From the NCBI GenBank assembly GCA_017615835.1, contig JAFZZI010000011.1:1-64000 (forward strand): a stretch of 64,000 nt of DNA, read 5' to 3'. The notes beneath the pieces are model-generated. The model was not told the origin of the DNA. It saw only the letters and a program-made list of their open reading frames with translations, and made no database searches. The position numbers were made by a program, and so were the translations under genes. Shown here piece by piece: positions 16,971 to 25,017 of this stretch (the first letter of the stretch is position 1; each line of letters starts with the position of its first letter). The stretch is from Bacteroidaceae bacterium. GTDB taxonomy: Bacteria; Bacteroidota; Bacteroidia; Bacteroidales; Bacteroidaceae.

Positions 16971-19037
16971 TTATCTGACTATTTTTGTCCCTCCTGAAAT
17001 GTAGATGCCTTGCGGCAGCGAAGGCAGTTGCGATGGCGTGCCCATCAAGTTGCCCTTCAGATCATATACGACACCGTCCTGCTTTGTGTTGCCATCATTT
17101 CCGATGAGTGTTCCACCTACTGCTGACGGGTCGTATGGATCTTCATTGGAGAATGATAATGTGAAGGTTCCTATCGGGGTGAAGTTAAGACTTGAATGTA
17201 CAGTAAAAGTGTGAGGACCTGGAACTGAAGTTGTACAGTTGAACATTATTGCAGTTGATTCCCCTGCTTCCAGTTCAACAAATCCGGGAATCCAGTGGTC
17301 GTATTCGTCGTCAACCCGGATTTCATCGTGATAGTCATATCCGTTACATTCGAAGAAAAGCGTAATGGTCTGTGTGCTGTCTGTCAGAAGACCGCCATCA
17401 ACTGTATAATTGTTCAGAATAAGGTTGTATGCCGGATTCCTGGTCAGGATGTTCAGTGTGTCTTCTCTGATGCTGAGTTCAATGAAGATATGGTCGCTGA
17501 GTATGTCGGGAATCATCTCGTCTGTGTCTGTTGTGTGGCTGGTGGCAACAAGGCGGTATATGCCATCGGGAAGATTGCTGCTTATGGCAATCTGGCAGGC
17601 TTCTTCAGGTAATGTGTACCATCCGTAGTCTAAACTCACATTTTCTGTAAGGGGATCATAGAAAGTCTGTACTGTCTGGCAGTCGGCATCAAGCAGTTTG
17701 AATCCCAAGATACTGCAATATGGTTTGTCACTAATGTTTTGTGTGTCGTAGACTACGCTGAAAGGCGGGAAGTGGTCGCTGTTTCCGGTGCGGATATATG
17801 TGTAGTTGTTCTCAAGAACCGAGATGTCTTTAACCGCAAAGTATTCATTCCACATCGTCTGTTTGTTCTCGTGATTGTAATCCGGAATAATACCGATAAA
17901 TGCTTCCTGACCATCTCCGAATCCTTCACCATCTTTGCTGTAGGGGTTAGCCAGATTAAGCCTGAAATAGCCGTTGCCGTGTCCGCTCCACCCCCAGTTG
18001 ATGTGGAAGAAATCCTCTTCTCCCTTGTATCCGTCACAGATGAACGCATGCCCGCCATGAGTGCCGGAGCCACCGTAAAGGACGGGACGTTTTTCTGACA
18101 GTTCAGCGTAGATAATGCGTTGCCAGTCTGAGTATTTGTAGAGTCTGCGAGCTATTAAGCTCAGTGTCCGTTCATTGTAACTGAAATACTTGGGGAAGGC
18201 ATTCATGGCGACATAGTTATAGGCACCGGATCCATCTAACGCATATTCCATTGAGACTGAACGACCGCACAGCATCATCAAGTTGGCTACAGCAGTGTCG
18301 GAACGGCTTTTTGTGAACTTTGAATAGTTGTCCTGTATATTGTCCCAGTCAATGGTTGTGACCGGGACAGAATCAACATATAATTCCAGGCCTGGTGTGG
18401 TGTAGGCAGGAATTGTACGTGAGGTGACGGCAGGCCACTTGTAGTAGTTCATGATCTGTGCCATGGCTGTGGCGAGACACCCTGTAAGGCAATGTTGATT
18501 ATCTATTATCGGACAGAAATGATTGTAAGGAGATATCTGGTCCCAGTTTGTTGTGAGCAACGGCTCGATCGGATCAAAGGATTGATACTTATTCACAGGG
18601 AATTGTACGACAGGTGACTGTTTTTTGATGGAGTCGAGATGTCTTATGGCACAGGCGTACTCGTCGAGGAATGCTTTCATGTTTTCCGGAAGGTTTTCAG
18701 GGTTAAGACCGCCTTCGTCGGAGAATCCGAGTATCGGTTCTGTCCGGTCATCACCGCTGACTATGACAAATCCGCCGTTTCCGCTTTCGATAGTAAAGAT
18801 GTAATATGGCTGAACTGTTTCTGTGCCTGAGTTTTGCCAGTCAGTGCGGAGGGGTGTCCTTTTTATGGCGCCCAGCGTCTTGCCTGCCATATGTATTTTG
18901 GCATATTCTGCTGCCTTGAGCCAGGCGTTTTCTACATCCACAGGTGCTGCGGTTACTGAAACTGAAATCAGAAGCATGGCTGGAAATACCAGTATCTGTT
19001 TCATCATGAACTCCATTCTGCGATAAAAACGTTTCAT
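16971..19037 (-). CDS. Secreted C10-family (streptopain-like) cysteine peptidase
   Basis: A 688-aa secreted protease. Signal peptide to about residue 30 (ends VTAAP), then a Spi-type inhibitory prodomain (about 35-150). In the catalytic domain the nucleophile Cys is in LTGCLATAMAQIMNYYKWP and the His in THGGHAFICDGY; WGWSGHGNGYF forms the conserved end. An all-beta C-terminal region follows. It closes with a short tail resembling Bacteroidales surface-sorting tails (VYDLKGNLMG, then LPQGIYI and GGTKIV). The start may be 19037 or 19007 (MMKQILVFP). The gene is preceded by a structured leader element at 19164-19270. Confidence 0.9.
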   Translation of the reverse strand: MKRFYRRMEFMMKQILVFPAMLLISVSVTAAPVDVENAWLKAAEYAKIHMAGKTLGAIKRTPLRTDWQNSGTETVQPYYIFTIESGNGGFVIVSGDDRTEPILGFSDEGGLNPENLPENMKAFLDEYACAIRHLDSIKKQSPVVQFPVNKYQSFDPIEPLLTTNWDQISPYNHFCPIIDNQHCLTGCLATAMAQIMNYYKWPAVTSRTIPAYTTPGLELYVDSVPVTTIDWDNIQDNYSKFTKSRSDTAVANLMMLCGRSVSMEYALDGSGAYNYVAMNAFPKYFSYNERTLSLIARRLYKYSDWQRIIYAELSEKRPVLYGGSGTHGGHAFICDGYKGEEDFFHINWGWSGHGNGYFRLNLANPYSKDGEGFGDGQEAFIGIIPDYNHENKQTMWNEYFAVKDISVLENNYTYIRTGNSDHFPPFSVVYDTQNISDKPYCSILGFKLLDADCQTVQTFYDPLTENVSLDYGWYTLPEEACQIAISSNLPDGIYRLVATSHTTDTDEMIPDILSDHIFIELSIREDTLNILTRNPAYNLILNNYTVDGGLLTDSTQTITLFFECNGYDYHDEIRVDDEYDHWIPGFVELEAGESTAIMFNCTTSVPGPHTFTVHSSLNFTPIGTFTLSFSNEDPYDPSAVGGTLIGNDGNTKQDGVVYDLKGNLMGTPSQLPSLPQGIYISGGTKIVR

Positions 19038-19163
19038 AGTTGTGGTTGAATATTGTCAAAATGGTCGCATTGGTTTGATCATCCGACCTTCTGCAAATAT
19101 AAATTGTTTAATTGAAAAAAAAATACGTTGTTCGAAACTTCTTTACTGGAGAGTAAGGGTACC

Positions 19164-19226
19164 CTATAAAAAAGCGGAGGCGAAACGTCTCACGACGGCT
19201 CGACCTCCTAAAAAATCTAATACCAT
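19164..19226 (-). CDS. 20-codon leader ORF overlapping a terminator hairpin
   Basis: Minus-strand mini-ORF from ATG (19226) to TAG (19164), beginning MVLDFLGGRAVVRR. It opens about 7 nt after the predicted transcription start. Its body is the stem-loop at 19176-19208, and its last codons (TTT TTA TAG) lie in the T-run of that hairpin. This is the layout of an attenuator leader or of a very short RNA. The peptide has several Val, Leu and Arg but no strong run of one amino acid. Whether it is translated is unknown. Confidence 0.4.
   Translation of the reverse strand: MVLDFLGGRAVVRRFASAFL
19168..19208 (-). terminator. Hairpin and T-run inside the leader upstream of the C10 protease gene
   Basis: On the minus strand GGAGG pairs with CCTCC, TCG with CGA, and GTC with GAC, with an internal loop and a GTGA tetraloop, followed by six T. 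It sits between the promoter at 19240-19270 and the protease start 130 nt further on, so read-through or termination here could set protease expression. A second -7-like box (TATATTTG) near 19091-19098 could drive the protease gene separately. Confidence 0.6.
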
Positions 19227-19239
19227 GAAAAACACGTAG

Positions 19240-19270
19240 CAAATGTAGCGCATCTTTTGCTAATGACAAA
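19240..19270 (-). promoter_or_regulatory. Consensus Bacteroidetes promoter for the leader RNA
   Basis: Minus strand: -33 TTTG (19267-19270), a 19-nt spacer, then -7 TACATTTG (19240-19247). Spacing and both boxes match the phylum consensus. Predicted start is near 19233, giving a transcript of about 65 nt if it stops at the hairpin. Confidence 0.7.
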
Positions 19271-19406
19271 ATAATTTTTGAAGAATTTTAAAAAATAACT
19301 TACTGTTTCCGACTATCGGCATTTTTTGTCTGAATAATGAAGTACGGACTTCGTCAGATTGGAAAAAGTGAATAGATTTGCATTTACAATAATGTAATTC
19401 GAGGGT

Positions 19407-19844
19407 ATGGGCTTAGAGAAATATATTCATAGAGTCAAGTATTACGAGACGGACAAGATGGGTGTCACTCACCATTCAAATTACGTGAGATGGATGGAGG
19501 AAGCAAGGATAGACTTCCTGGAACAGATAGGCTTCGGATACAGGAAGCTTGAGGATGACGGCATTGTGTCTCCGGTGATTGGTGTGGAGTGCGAATTCAA
19601 GGCTACTACCACTTTTGACGATACCGTTGAGATTGAAGTGGGTGTCGAAGAGTTCCGCGGTGTCAGGCTGGTCATATTCTACAAGATGGTTAATGCTGCT
19701 GATGGTAAGCTGGTACTGACCGGACGGACCAGACATTGCTTTGTGGATGCTAATGGCCGGCCTACGGTGTTGGAACATTCTTTCCCGGATTTCGCCCACA
19801 AACTTGCTGAGATGCAGGAGATAAGCAAATCCGGACAGGCCTGA
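19407..19844 (+). CDS. YbgC/4HBT-type acyl-CoA thioesterase
   Basis: A 145-aa hotdog-fold thioesterase. The motif YYETDKMGVTHHSNYVRWMEEARID, seen near residues 12-36, contains the catalytic Asp and the helix that follows, as in the 4-hydroxybenzoyl-CoA thioesterase/YbgC family. Its physiological acyl-CoA substrate cannot be assigned. Monocistronic by context, with convergent and divergent neighbours. The last codons take part in a 13-bp hairpin (19826-19863). Confidence 0.88.
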   Translation: MGLEKYIHRVKYYETDKMGVTHHSNYVRWMEEARIDFLEQIGFGYRKLEDDGIVSPVIGVECEFKATTTFDDTVEIEVGVEEFRGVRLVIFYKMVNAADGKLVLTGRTRHCFVDANGRPTVLEHSFPDFAHKLAEMQEISKSGQA

Positions 19845-19863
19845 GCAAATCTGTCCGGATTTG
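19826..19863 (+). terminator. Hairpin overlapping the thioesterase stop codon
   Basis: Perfect 13-bp inverted repeat CAAATCCGGACAG / CTGTCCGGATTTG with a 12-nt loop. The 5' arm is coding sequence (the last sense codons), and the stop TGA is in the loop. There is no long T-run, so it is an imperfect intrinsic terminator or a 3'-end stabiliser. Confidence 0.5.
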
Positions 19864-19906
19864 TCTGAGAAAGGTTCAAGGTATGGGCGCCACCTGACCG
19901 TATGGG

Positions 19907-21253
19907 TCAAAGGGTGTCCTGTTTCAGTTTTTCGACGTAGTCGGCAATACGCTTGAGTTCCTGCGGAATGCGTATGCTCTGCGGGCAGTGGGACAGACAT
20001 TCTCCACAAGTTATGCAGTGGTCTGCCTGACGTACTGTAGGTATGGCATGTTCGTAGCTGGCAAGATAGATGCGCTTGAGACGGTTATAGTCCTTCTGCT
20101 CACGACTCTGGGCATATGTGCCTTCAGTTACTGAGGTGTTGTAATGTTGGAATATGCCTGGAATGTCTATTCCCCACGGACACGGCATGCAGTACTTGCA
20201 GTTGGTGCAATTGATGGTGGGGTACTCTGTCATCTGGACGGCAACATGCTCAAGGAAGTTCAGTTCTTCTTTGCTCAAAGGCTTGAAACCTGTGAAGGTC
20301 TTGATGTTGTCAATGAGCGGGTCCATGCCTGTCATGCCGCTGAGGGTAGTCAGGACGCGCGGATAGCTTCCGCAGAAGCGGAAGGCCCACGAAGCGATGC
20401 TTTTGTCGGGATCACGCTCTTTGAACTGTGTGGCGATGTTCTCGGGTACGGTGGCAAGTCTTCCTCCAAGCAACGGCTCCATGATGACTATTGGCAGTTC
20501 GCGCTTGTCCAACTGCTCGTAGAGGTAGTCTGCATTGACGTTCTGTACGCCGTCGGCATGTTTCCAGTCGATGTAGTTCATTTCAATCTGAACGAAGTCC
20601 CACATAAGTTCGCCCTTGTCGTACATCTCCATGAAGAGGTCAAACTCGTTACTGGCTCCGTGAAATGAGAATCCCAGGTTGCGGATGCGGCCTGATTCGC
20701 GCTCTTTGCGAAGGAAGTCAATCATGCCGTTGTCAACATATCTTTGGTCGAAAGCCGCCTTTCCGCCACGTCCTATGCCGTGTAACAGGTAGTAGTCAAT
20801 ATAGTCGGTCTGCAACTCGGTGAACGAATCCTGATACATCTGAATCGATGCTTCGGGTGACTGGTTCCCAAAATTGGACAACTTTGTTGCCAGGAAATAA
20901 GATTCGCGAGGATAGCGGCTCAAGGCTGCGCCTGCGGCTTTTTCTGATTGTCCCTGAAGATACGCAGGTGATGTGTCATAGTAGTTGATGCCATGCGACA
21001 TTGCGTAATCCACAAGCTCGTTGACAGCATCCTGGTCGATGACGCTGCTGCGCCCGTTGCGTATCATGGGCCAGCGCATGCAGCCGTAGCCGAGCAGTGA
21101 CACGCGGTCTCCGTTGCGGGGATTGGTGCGGTACTCCATCTGGTTGGAGTTTTCTGTCCCGGAATCAGTAGTGTTATCCCTGTCAGGGCTGCAGCCTATT
21201 GCCATCCCGGCGGTGGCAAGACCCGATATTTTTAGAAAATCTCTTCTGTCCAT
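19907..21253 (-). CDS. Aldo/keto reductase with C-terminal 4Fe-4S domain, Tat signal
   Basis: A 448-aa oxidoreductase. Starts MDRRDFLKISG, a twin-arginine export signal followed by a possible lipobox (AIGC). The reductase barrel includes YDTSPAYLQGQSE and the family Lys and His regions. The C-terminal part carries a partial Cys cluster CTNCKYCMPCPWGI and a ferredoxin motif CITCGECLSHC. The start is placed at 21253, since the longer open frame lies inside the upstream gene. It is 5 nt downstream of a membrane iron-sulfur protein, which may supply its electrons. Substrate unknown. Confidence 0.88.
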   Translation of the reverse strand: MDRRDFLKISGLATAGMAIGCSPDRDNTTDSGTENSNQMEYRTNPRNGDRVSLLGYGCMRWPMIRNGRSSVIDQDAVNELVDYAMSHGINYYDTSPAYLQGQSEKAAGAALSRYPRESYFLATKLSNFGNQSPEASIQMYQDSFTELQTDYIDYYLLHGIGRGGKAAFDQRYVDNGMIDFLRKERESGRIRNLGFSFHGASNEFDLFMEMYDKGELMWDFVQIEMNYIDWKHADGVQNVNADYLYEQLDKRELPIVIMEPLLGGRLATVPENIATQFKERDPDKSIASWAFRFCGSYPRVLTTLSGMTGMDPLIDNIKTFTGFKPLSKEELNFLEHVAVQMTEYPTINCTNCKYCMPCPWGIDIPGIFQHYNTSVTEGTYAQSREQKDYNRLKRIYLASYEHAIPTVRQADHCITCGECLSHCPQSIRIPQELKRIADYVEKLKQDTL

Positions 21254-21258
21254 GTGTG

Positions 21259-22818
21259 TTACATCATTGCTTGCTGTCTGTCGGCAGCGTTTATCAAATG
21301 GTCGTGACGGCCGTTTACTGTTATTGCACTTACGGGGCGCACCGGGCAAAGGAACTCGCAGGCTCCACAGCCGATGCATATCTCTTCGGCTATTACAGGG
21401 GTGCGGTTACGGCTGCCGCTGGCGCGTACCATGCTTATTGCACCGGTTGGACATTTTTGAGCACAGTTGCCACAACTGCTGGTGCCGTTGGCAGCGAGGC
21501 ACAGGTCTGGGATGACGCTGGCAATGCCGACATGGTAGGCGGTTTTCTGGGCAGTGTCTATCTTGAGTATTGCACCGGTTGGGCAAACTTCCGAACAGCG
21601 TGTACACTCAGGACGGCAGAACCCTTTCTCGAATGACATTTCCGGCTGCATCAGGCGGTTTATGCTGGCGGACGGACGGAGAACGTTGTTGGGACATTCA
21701 GCCACACAGAGTTGACAGCCTGTACAATGGGCATAGAAGTCTTTGACACTCTTTGAGCCTGGAGGGGTTATTGAGACTGACCGCTGAGGTGCCTTCTTGG
21801 GAAGAACATCGGCAAATCCTCCGTCAAGTTTCTTGTCCTGGGCCTTTATGGCAATAGTGCCCAACGCAAGGGCAGATGCTGTAAGAAAGGCACGGCGTGA
21901 GGTATCGGGTTCATTGCCGGCAGTTTTTGTTTCCGGCGCTGACACTTCTGATGACTGTCCGCTCTTTGCCTGTGTTGAATGTTTTCTCCATGCGAGCTTA
22001 TAGTTCATAGAACCGAACTTGCAGTTGTCTATGCAGTTAAAGCAGTCAACGCACCGGCTGTAGTCGATGCTGTGGTCTGTAATGTTAATGCATGACGCTT
22101 TACAGTTGTGCTCGCATATCCTGCAGTTTCTGCACTTGTCAGCGTCGATTACTGGACGGAACAATGAGAAGCGGGAAAAGAAACTGAGTGTGGTGCCTAC
22201 GGGACAAATGGTGTTACAGTAGGTGCGGCCGCCACGCCAGGCAAATATGACTATTGCTATAATGGTTATTGTGGCAATAATGAATGTCGGGATACTGCGG
22301 AGCCAAACCTCATGGCTGTATGCGGCGTAACTGCCGGCGTGAGCCGAGAGAGCAGCGAACAGATTGCTGCACCAAAGTGCTAGGGGCTGAAAAAGGTTCT
22401 GAACGATGCGGCCGTATGAACTGTATGGTGCGAGCAGTGCGACAAACACCTGGAATCCGGCAACGAGTGCAATGATAAATAATGCCCAGACTGTGTAACG
22501 CAACCATTTTAACTCTTCGCTGTAGTTGTACGGCTTGTTTTTCTTGTTACGTTTGTCACGCCGTACCCTGATGTGGGCAATAATGTCCTGGAATACGCCC
22601 AAGGGACATACTATGGAACAATATGCACGACCCAGAACAAGTGTGATCAGCACGAATGCGATGACAACTGCGAAGTTTAGGGCGAGAACGGCAGGCAGGA
22701 ACTGAAGTTTGGCCATCCAACTCAGGTAGGTGTGGAATGTTCCGGACACATCCAGCAGAAGCATTGTGATGCCTAACCAGAAGAGGACGGCCAGTCCGAC
22801 TCTAATCTTTCTAAGCAT
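21259..22818 (-). CDS. NapH/YccM-like polyferredoxin membrane protein
   Basis: A 519-aa membrane-bound electron carrier. The N-terminal half has about five membrane segments and the paired CSIVCPLG and CNTICPVG motifs of NapH/NosR-type proteins. Two ferredoxin-like Cys clusters follow (CRNCRICEHNC, CVDCFNCIDNC). Then comes a second, Tat-like segment (SRRAFLTASALALG, about residue 300), and a C-terminal region with four more Cys clusters, the last CIGCGACEFLC. It reads like a membrane NapH-like part fused to an exported NapG-like ferredoxin. Probably passes quinol electrons to the adjoining reductase. Confidence 0.88.
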   Translation of the reverse strand: MLRKIRVGLAVLFWLGITMLLLDVSGTFHTYLSWMAKLQFLPAVLALNFAVVIAFVLITLVLGRAYCSIVCPLGVFQDIIAHIRVRRDKRNKKNKPYNYSEELKWLRYTVWALFIIALVAGFQVFVALLAPYSSYGRIVQNLFQPLALWCSNLFAALSAHAGSYAAYSHEVWLRSIPTFIIATITIIAIVIFAWRGGRTYCNTICPVGTTLSFFSRFSLFRPVIDADKCRNCRICEHNCKASCINITDHSIDYSRCVDCFNCIDNCKFGSMNYKLAWRKHSTQAKSGQSSEVSAPETKTAGNEPDTSRRAFLTASALALGTIAIKAQDKKLDGGFADVLPKKAPQRSVSITPPGSKSVKDFYAHCTGCQLCVAECPNNVLRPSASINRLMQPEMSFEKGFCRPECTRCSEVCPTGAILKIDTAQKTAYHVGIASVIPDLCLAANGTSSCGNCAQKCPTGAISMVRASGSRNRTPVIAEEICIGCGACEFLCPVRPVSAITVNGRHDHLINAADRQQAMM

Positions 22819-22878
22819 AGTGATTTGAATTATCGTAGTGTTTGGTTATTTGCGAGTTTGAGAACTTTCAGTGACTCT

Positions 22879-22910
22879 CAAAGTTACACTGTTTTTTGCC
22901 TGTTTGCAAA
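22879..22910 (-). promoter_or_regulatory. Promoter of the polyferredoxin-aldo/keto reductase operon
   Basis: Minus strand: -33 TTTG (22907-22910), 20-nt spacer, -7 TAACTTTG (22879-22886). Expected start near 22872, about 54 nt before the coding start at 22818. Confidence 0.7.
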
Positions 22911-22981
22911 TATCAATGATTCTCTTTTGTTAAAGAATGTTATTTTGTCATCTGACTGATACAAATCGACACATAAATGGA

Positions 22982-22989
22982 TAACTTTG
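22982..22989 (+). promoter_or_regulatory. -7 box of the aromatic amino acid operon
   Basis: TAACTTTG matches the Bacteroidetes -7 consensus. No good TTTG is present 19-21 nt upstream. Transcription would begin close to 22996, almost at the leader ATG (22998). Confidence 0.5.
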
Positions 22990-22997
22990 CGGCTGTT

Positions 22998-23048
22998 ATG
23001 ACAGCAGAAGTTTTGTATTTTGACTTTTATTACTTTACCAGACCCTAG
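22998..23048 (+). CDS. Tyr/Phe-rich attenuation leader peptide of the aro operon
   Basis: A 16-codon ORF, MTAEVLYFDFYYFTRP, with three Tyr and three Phe codons within residues 7-13. It lies just after the -7 box and 41 nt before a strong terminator that precedes aroF. The composition matches the end products (Tyr, Phe) of the downstream operon, as in enterobacterial pheA-type leaders. The TAG stop overlaps the first base of GGGCC (23048-23052), which can pair with the 5' arm of the terminator. A ribosome finishing the peptide would therefore cover that segment. Confidence 0.8.
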   Translation: MTAEVLYFDFYYFTRP

Positions 23049-23120
23049 GGCCGGGGAGTTAGTCATTGTACATGGCATATGAGTATCAGGGCCCGGATTT
23101 GAAAATTCGGGCCTTTTTTT
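23048..23120 (+). terminator. Attenuator: alternative antiterminator and terminator before aroF
   Basis: Terminator: GGCCCGGATT (23090-23099) pairs with AATTCGGGCC (23104-23113), closed by a small loop and followed by seven T (23114-23120). Antiterminator: GGGCC (23048-23052) can pair with GGCCC (23090-23094), using the same bases as the terminator stem, so the two are mutually exclusive. Ribosome stalling at the Tyr/Phe codons leaves 23048-23052 free (read-through); translation to the stop covers it (termination). The short 5-bp antiterminator is the weakest part of the model. Confidence 0.8.
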
Positions 23121-23152
23121 GATATAGTCGATAAATTTGTAGATGTTAGAAT

Positions 23153-24166
23153 ATGATTGCAGTACTGAAGGACGGAGTTTCGGATGTCCAAAAGAAGAAC
23201 CTTGTAAACTGGCTGAAAAAGCAAGGTGTTGACGTACATCTGTCAGAAGGTCAGTTTCAGACAATTATTGGTCTGGTGGGAGACACGAGCAAGATTGACA
23301 TTGACCTGCTCGGCGGTCTGGAGATAATAGAGAGCGTTACCAGGATAAGCGAGCCTTTCAAATGTGCCAACCGTCGTTTCCATCCGGCAGATACGGTGGT
23401 TACTGTTGGGGAGGGATCAGGCGCTGTCAAGATAGGTGGCGGTAATTTTGCAATTATTGCAGGACCATGCTCGGTTGAGTCTGAAGAGCAGATTGTCGGA
23501 ATTGCAAAGGCGGTCAAATCCTCTGGTGCCAGGTTGTTGAGAGGCGGAGCTTTTAAACCGCGGACTTCCCCCTACGACTTTCAGGGTTTGCGTGGAGAAG
23601 GACTTGAATTGCTGAGAATTGCCCGACGTGAGACAGGTCTTCCGATTGTAACGGAGATTATGAGTGCCGCGCATCTTGACATGTTCGCCGATGTGGACCT
23701 GATTCAGGTCGGTGCACGCAATATGCAGAACTTTGAACTTCTGAAAGAACTCGGACATGCGGACAAGCCTATTCTGCTCAAGAGGGGACTGGCCAGTACT
23801 CTGAAAGAGTGGCTCATGAGTGCTGAGTATATTATGGCCGGCGGAAATGAAAGAATAATTCTCTGCGAGCGCGGAATAAGGAGTTATGATTCATATACCC
23901 GAAATGTTCTGGATCTTTCAGCTGTCCCTATGATCAGAGAACTGTCGCATCTTCCAATAATTGTTGACCCGAGCCACGCTACAGGGAAGTCGAGACTGGT
24001 CAAGCCTATGTCAATGGCTGCGACAGCTGCCGGTGCGGATGGACTGATAATAGAGGTTCATAACGATCCGGAACATGCTTTGTGTGACGGAGCTCAGTCT
24101 CTGACTCCGGCCCAGTTTGAAGAAGTTGCTTCGAAGGTGTACAGTATCAGGAATCTCATTGCATGA
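23153..24166 (+). CDS. aroF: 3-deoxy-7-phosphoheptulonate synthase (DAHP synthase, AroF/type I-beta)
   Basis: First step of the shikimate pathway. This 337-aa protein has a roughly 70-residue N-terminal ferredoxin/ACT-like domain (MIAVLKDGVSD onward) that confers feedback control in Thermotoga-type enzymes. The barrel follows: AGPCSVESEEQ, RGGAFKPRTSPYDFQG, QVGARNMQNF and DPSHATGKS carry substrate and metal ligands. No chorismate mutase domain is fused, unlike many Bacteroidetes homologues. It is the first gene after the attenuator and overlaps the next gene by ATGA. Confidence 0.95.
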   Translation: MIAVLKDGVSDVQKKNLVNWLKKQGVDVHLSEGQFQTIIGLVGDTSKIDIDLLGGLEIIESVTRISEPFKCANRRFHPADTVVTVGEGSGAVKIGGGNFAIIAGPCSVESEEQIVGIAKAVKSSGARLLRGGAFKPRTSPYDFQGLRGEGLELLRIARRETGLPIVTEIMSAAHLDMFADVDLIQVGARNMQNFELLKELGHADKPILLKRGLASTLKEWLMSAEYIMAGGNERIILCERGIRSYDSYTRNVLDLSAVPMIRELSHLPIIVDPSHATGKSRLVKPMSMAATAAGADGLIIEVHNDPEHALCDGAQSLTPAQFEEVASKVYSIRNLIA

Positions 24167-25017
24167 TGGCAAACAGGGTGGGAGTGGTCGGTCTTGGCCT
24201 AATCGGCGGTTCTATAGCGCGGGCATACAAGAACGCGGGCTGGACCGTTTACGGCTTCGACACCGATGGTACGATCTTGAGTTATGCCGGCATTTCGGGA
24301 GTGGTTGACGGTATTCTGGATGGAGAGTCCCTGAAAGAGTGTACTCTAGTCCATCTGGCTGTCAGCCCTGACTCGGCTGTCGGATATCTCAGAAGCAATG
24401 CTCATCTTTTCAGCAGAGAGAGTATTGTGATTGATGACTGCGGAACCAAACGCGTAATCTGTGCCGAAGGGTTTGAACTGGCAAGACTCCATGGCTTTAC
24501 TTTTGTGGGCGGTCATCCGATGGCTGGAACTCATCTGTCTGGTTTCAAGAACTCTAGAGCAAACATGTTTTCCGGAGCTTCGATGGTCGTGGTACCGCCT
24601 GTGTCTGACGATATTGAACTGTTGAACCGCATAAAAGTGCTTCTGGAACCTATGGGCTTACGCAGGGTGGTGTTTACGACTGCTGAACGGCATGACAGGA
24701 TGATTGCGTATACATCTCAGTTGGCACACGTCGTGTCAAGCGCATATGTGAAGAGCCCGACGGCATTGTCGCACAAAGGCTACAGCGCGGGCAGTTTCAG
24801 GGATATGACGAGGGTGTCGTGGCTGAATGAGAAGATGTGGACAGAGTTGTTCCTGGAAAACCGCGATTTTCTGGGCAACGAACTGAAATGTGTGATAGAT
24901 AACCTAAAGCAGTATGCCGAGGCTCTGGAGAACAATGACGCAGAGAGGTTGTGCAGTCTTCTGCGAGAGGGGAGGATTGCCAAGGAACAGTGTGACAGAC
25001 AACCTGATGCAAGATGA
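24163..25017 (+). CDS. tyrA: Prephenate dehydrogenase (TyrA family)
   Basis: A 284-aa NAD(P)-dependent oxidoreductase of tyrosine synthesis. The nucleotide-binding loop GLGLIGGSIARAY is at the N-terminus. The block GGHPMAGTHLSGF contains the conserved His, and RHDRMIAYTSQLAHV is typical of prephenate dehydrogenases. There is no ACT domain, so feedback control may rest on the DAHP synthase and the attenuator. The start is 24163 or 24166 (MMANRVGVV). It overlaps aroF and aroB by 4 nt each. Confidence 0.93.
   Translation: MMANRVGVVGLGLIGGSIARAYKNAGWTVYGFDTDGTILSYAGISGVVDGILDGESLKECTLVHLAVSPDSAVGYLRSNAHLFSRESIVIDDCGTKRVICAEGFELARLHGFTFVGGHPMAGTHLSGFKNSRANMFSGASMVVVPPVSDDIELLNRIKVLLEPMGLRRVVFTTAERHDRMIAYTSQLAHVVSSAYVKSPTALSHKGYSAGSFRDMTRVSWLNEKMWTELFLENRDFLGNELKCVIDNLKQYAEALENNDAERLCSLLREGRIAKEQCDRQPDAR

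Noticed and set aside
19226..19240. Forward micro-ORF ATG AAA AAC ACG TAG
   Set aside because: It is simply the reverse complement of the leader start region, and no forward promoter precedes it.
22884..23264. 126-codon reverse frame over the aro leader and aroF start
   Set aside because: Antisense to the attenuator and the aroF start; no family features, while the forward leader and terminator explain the region.
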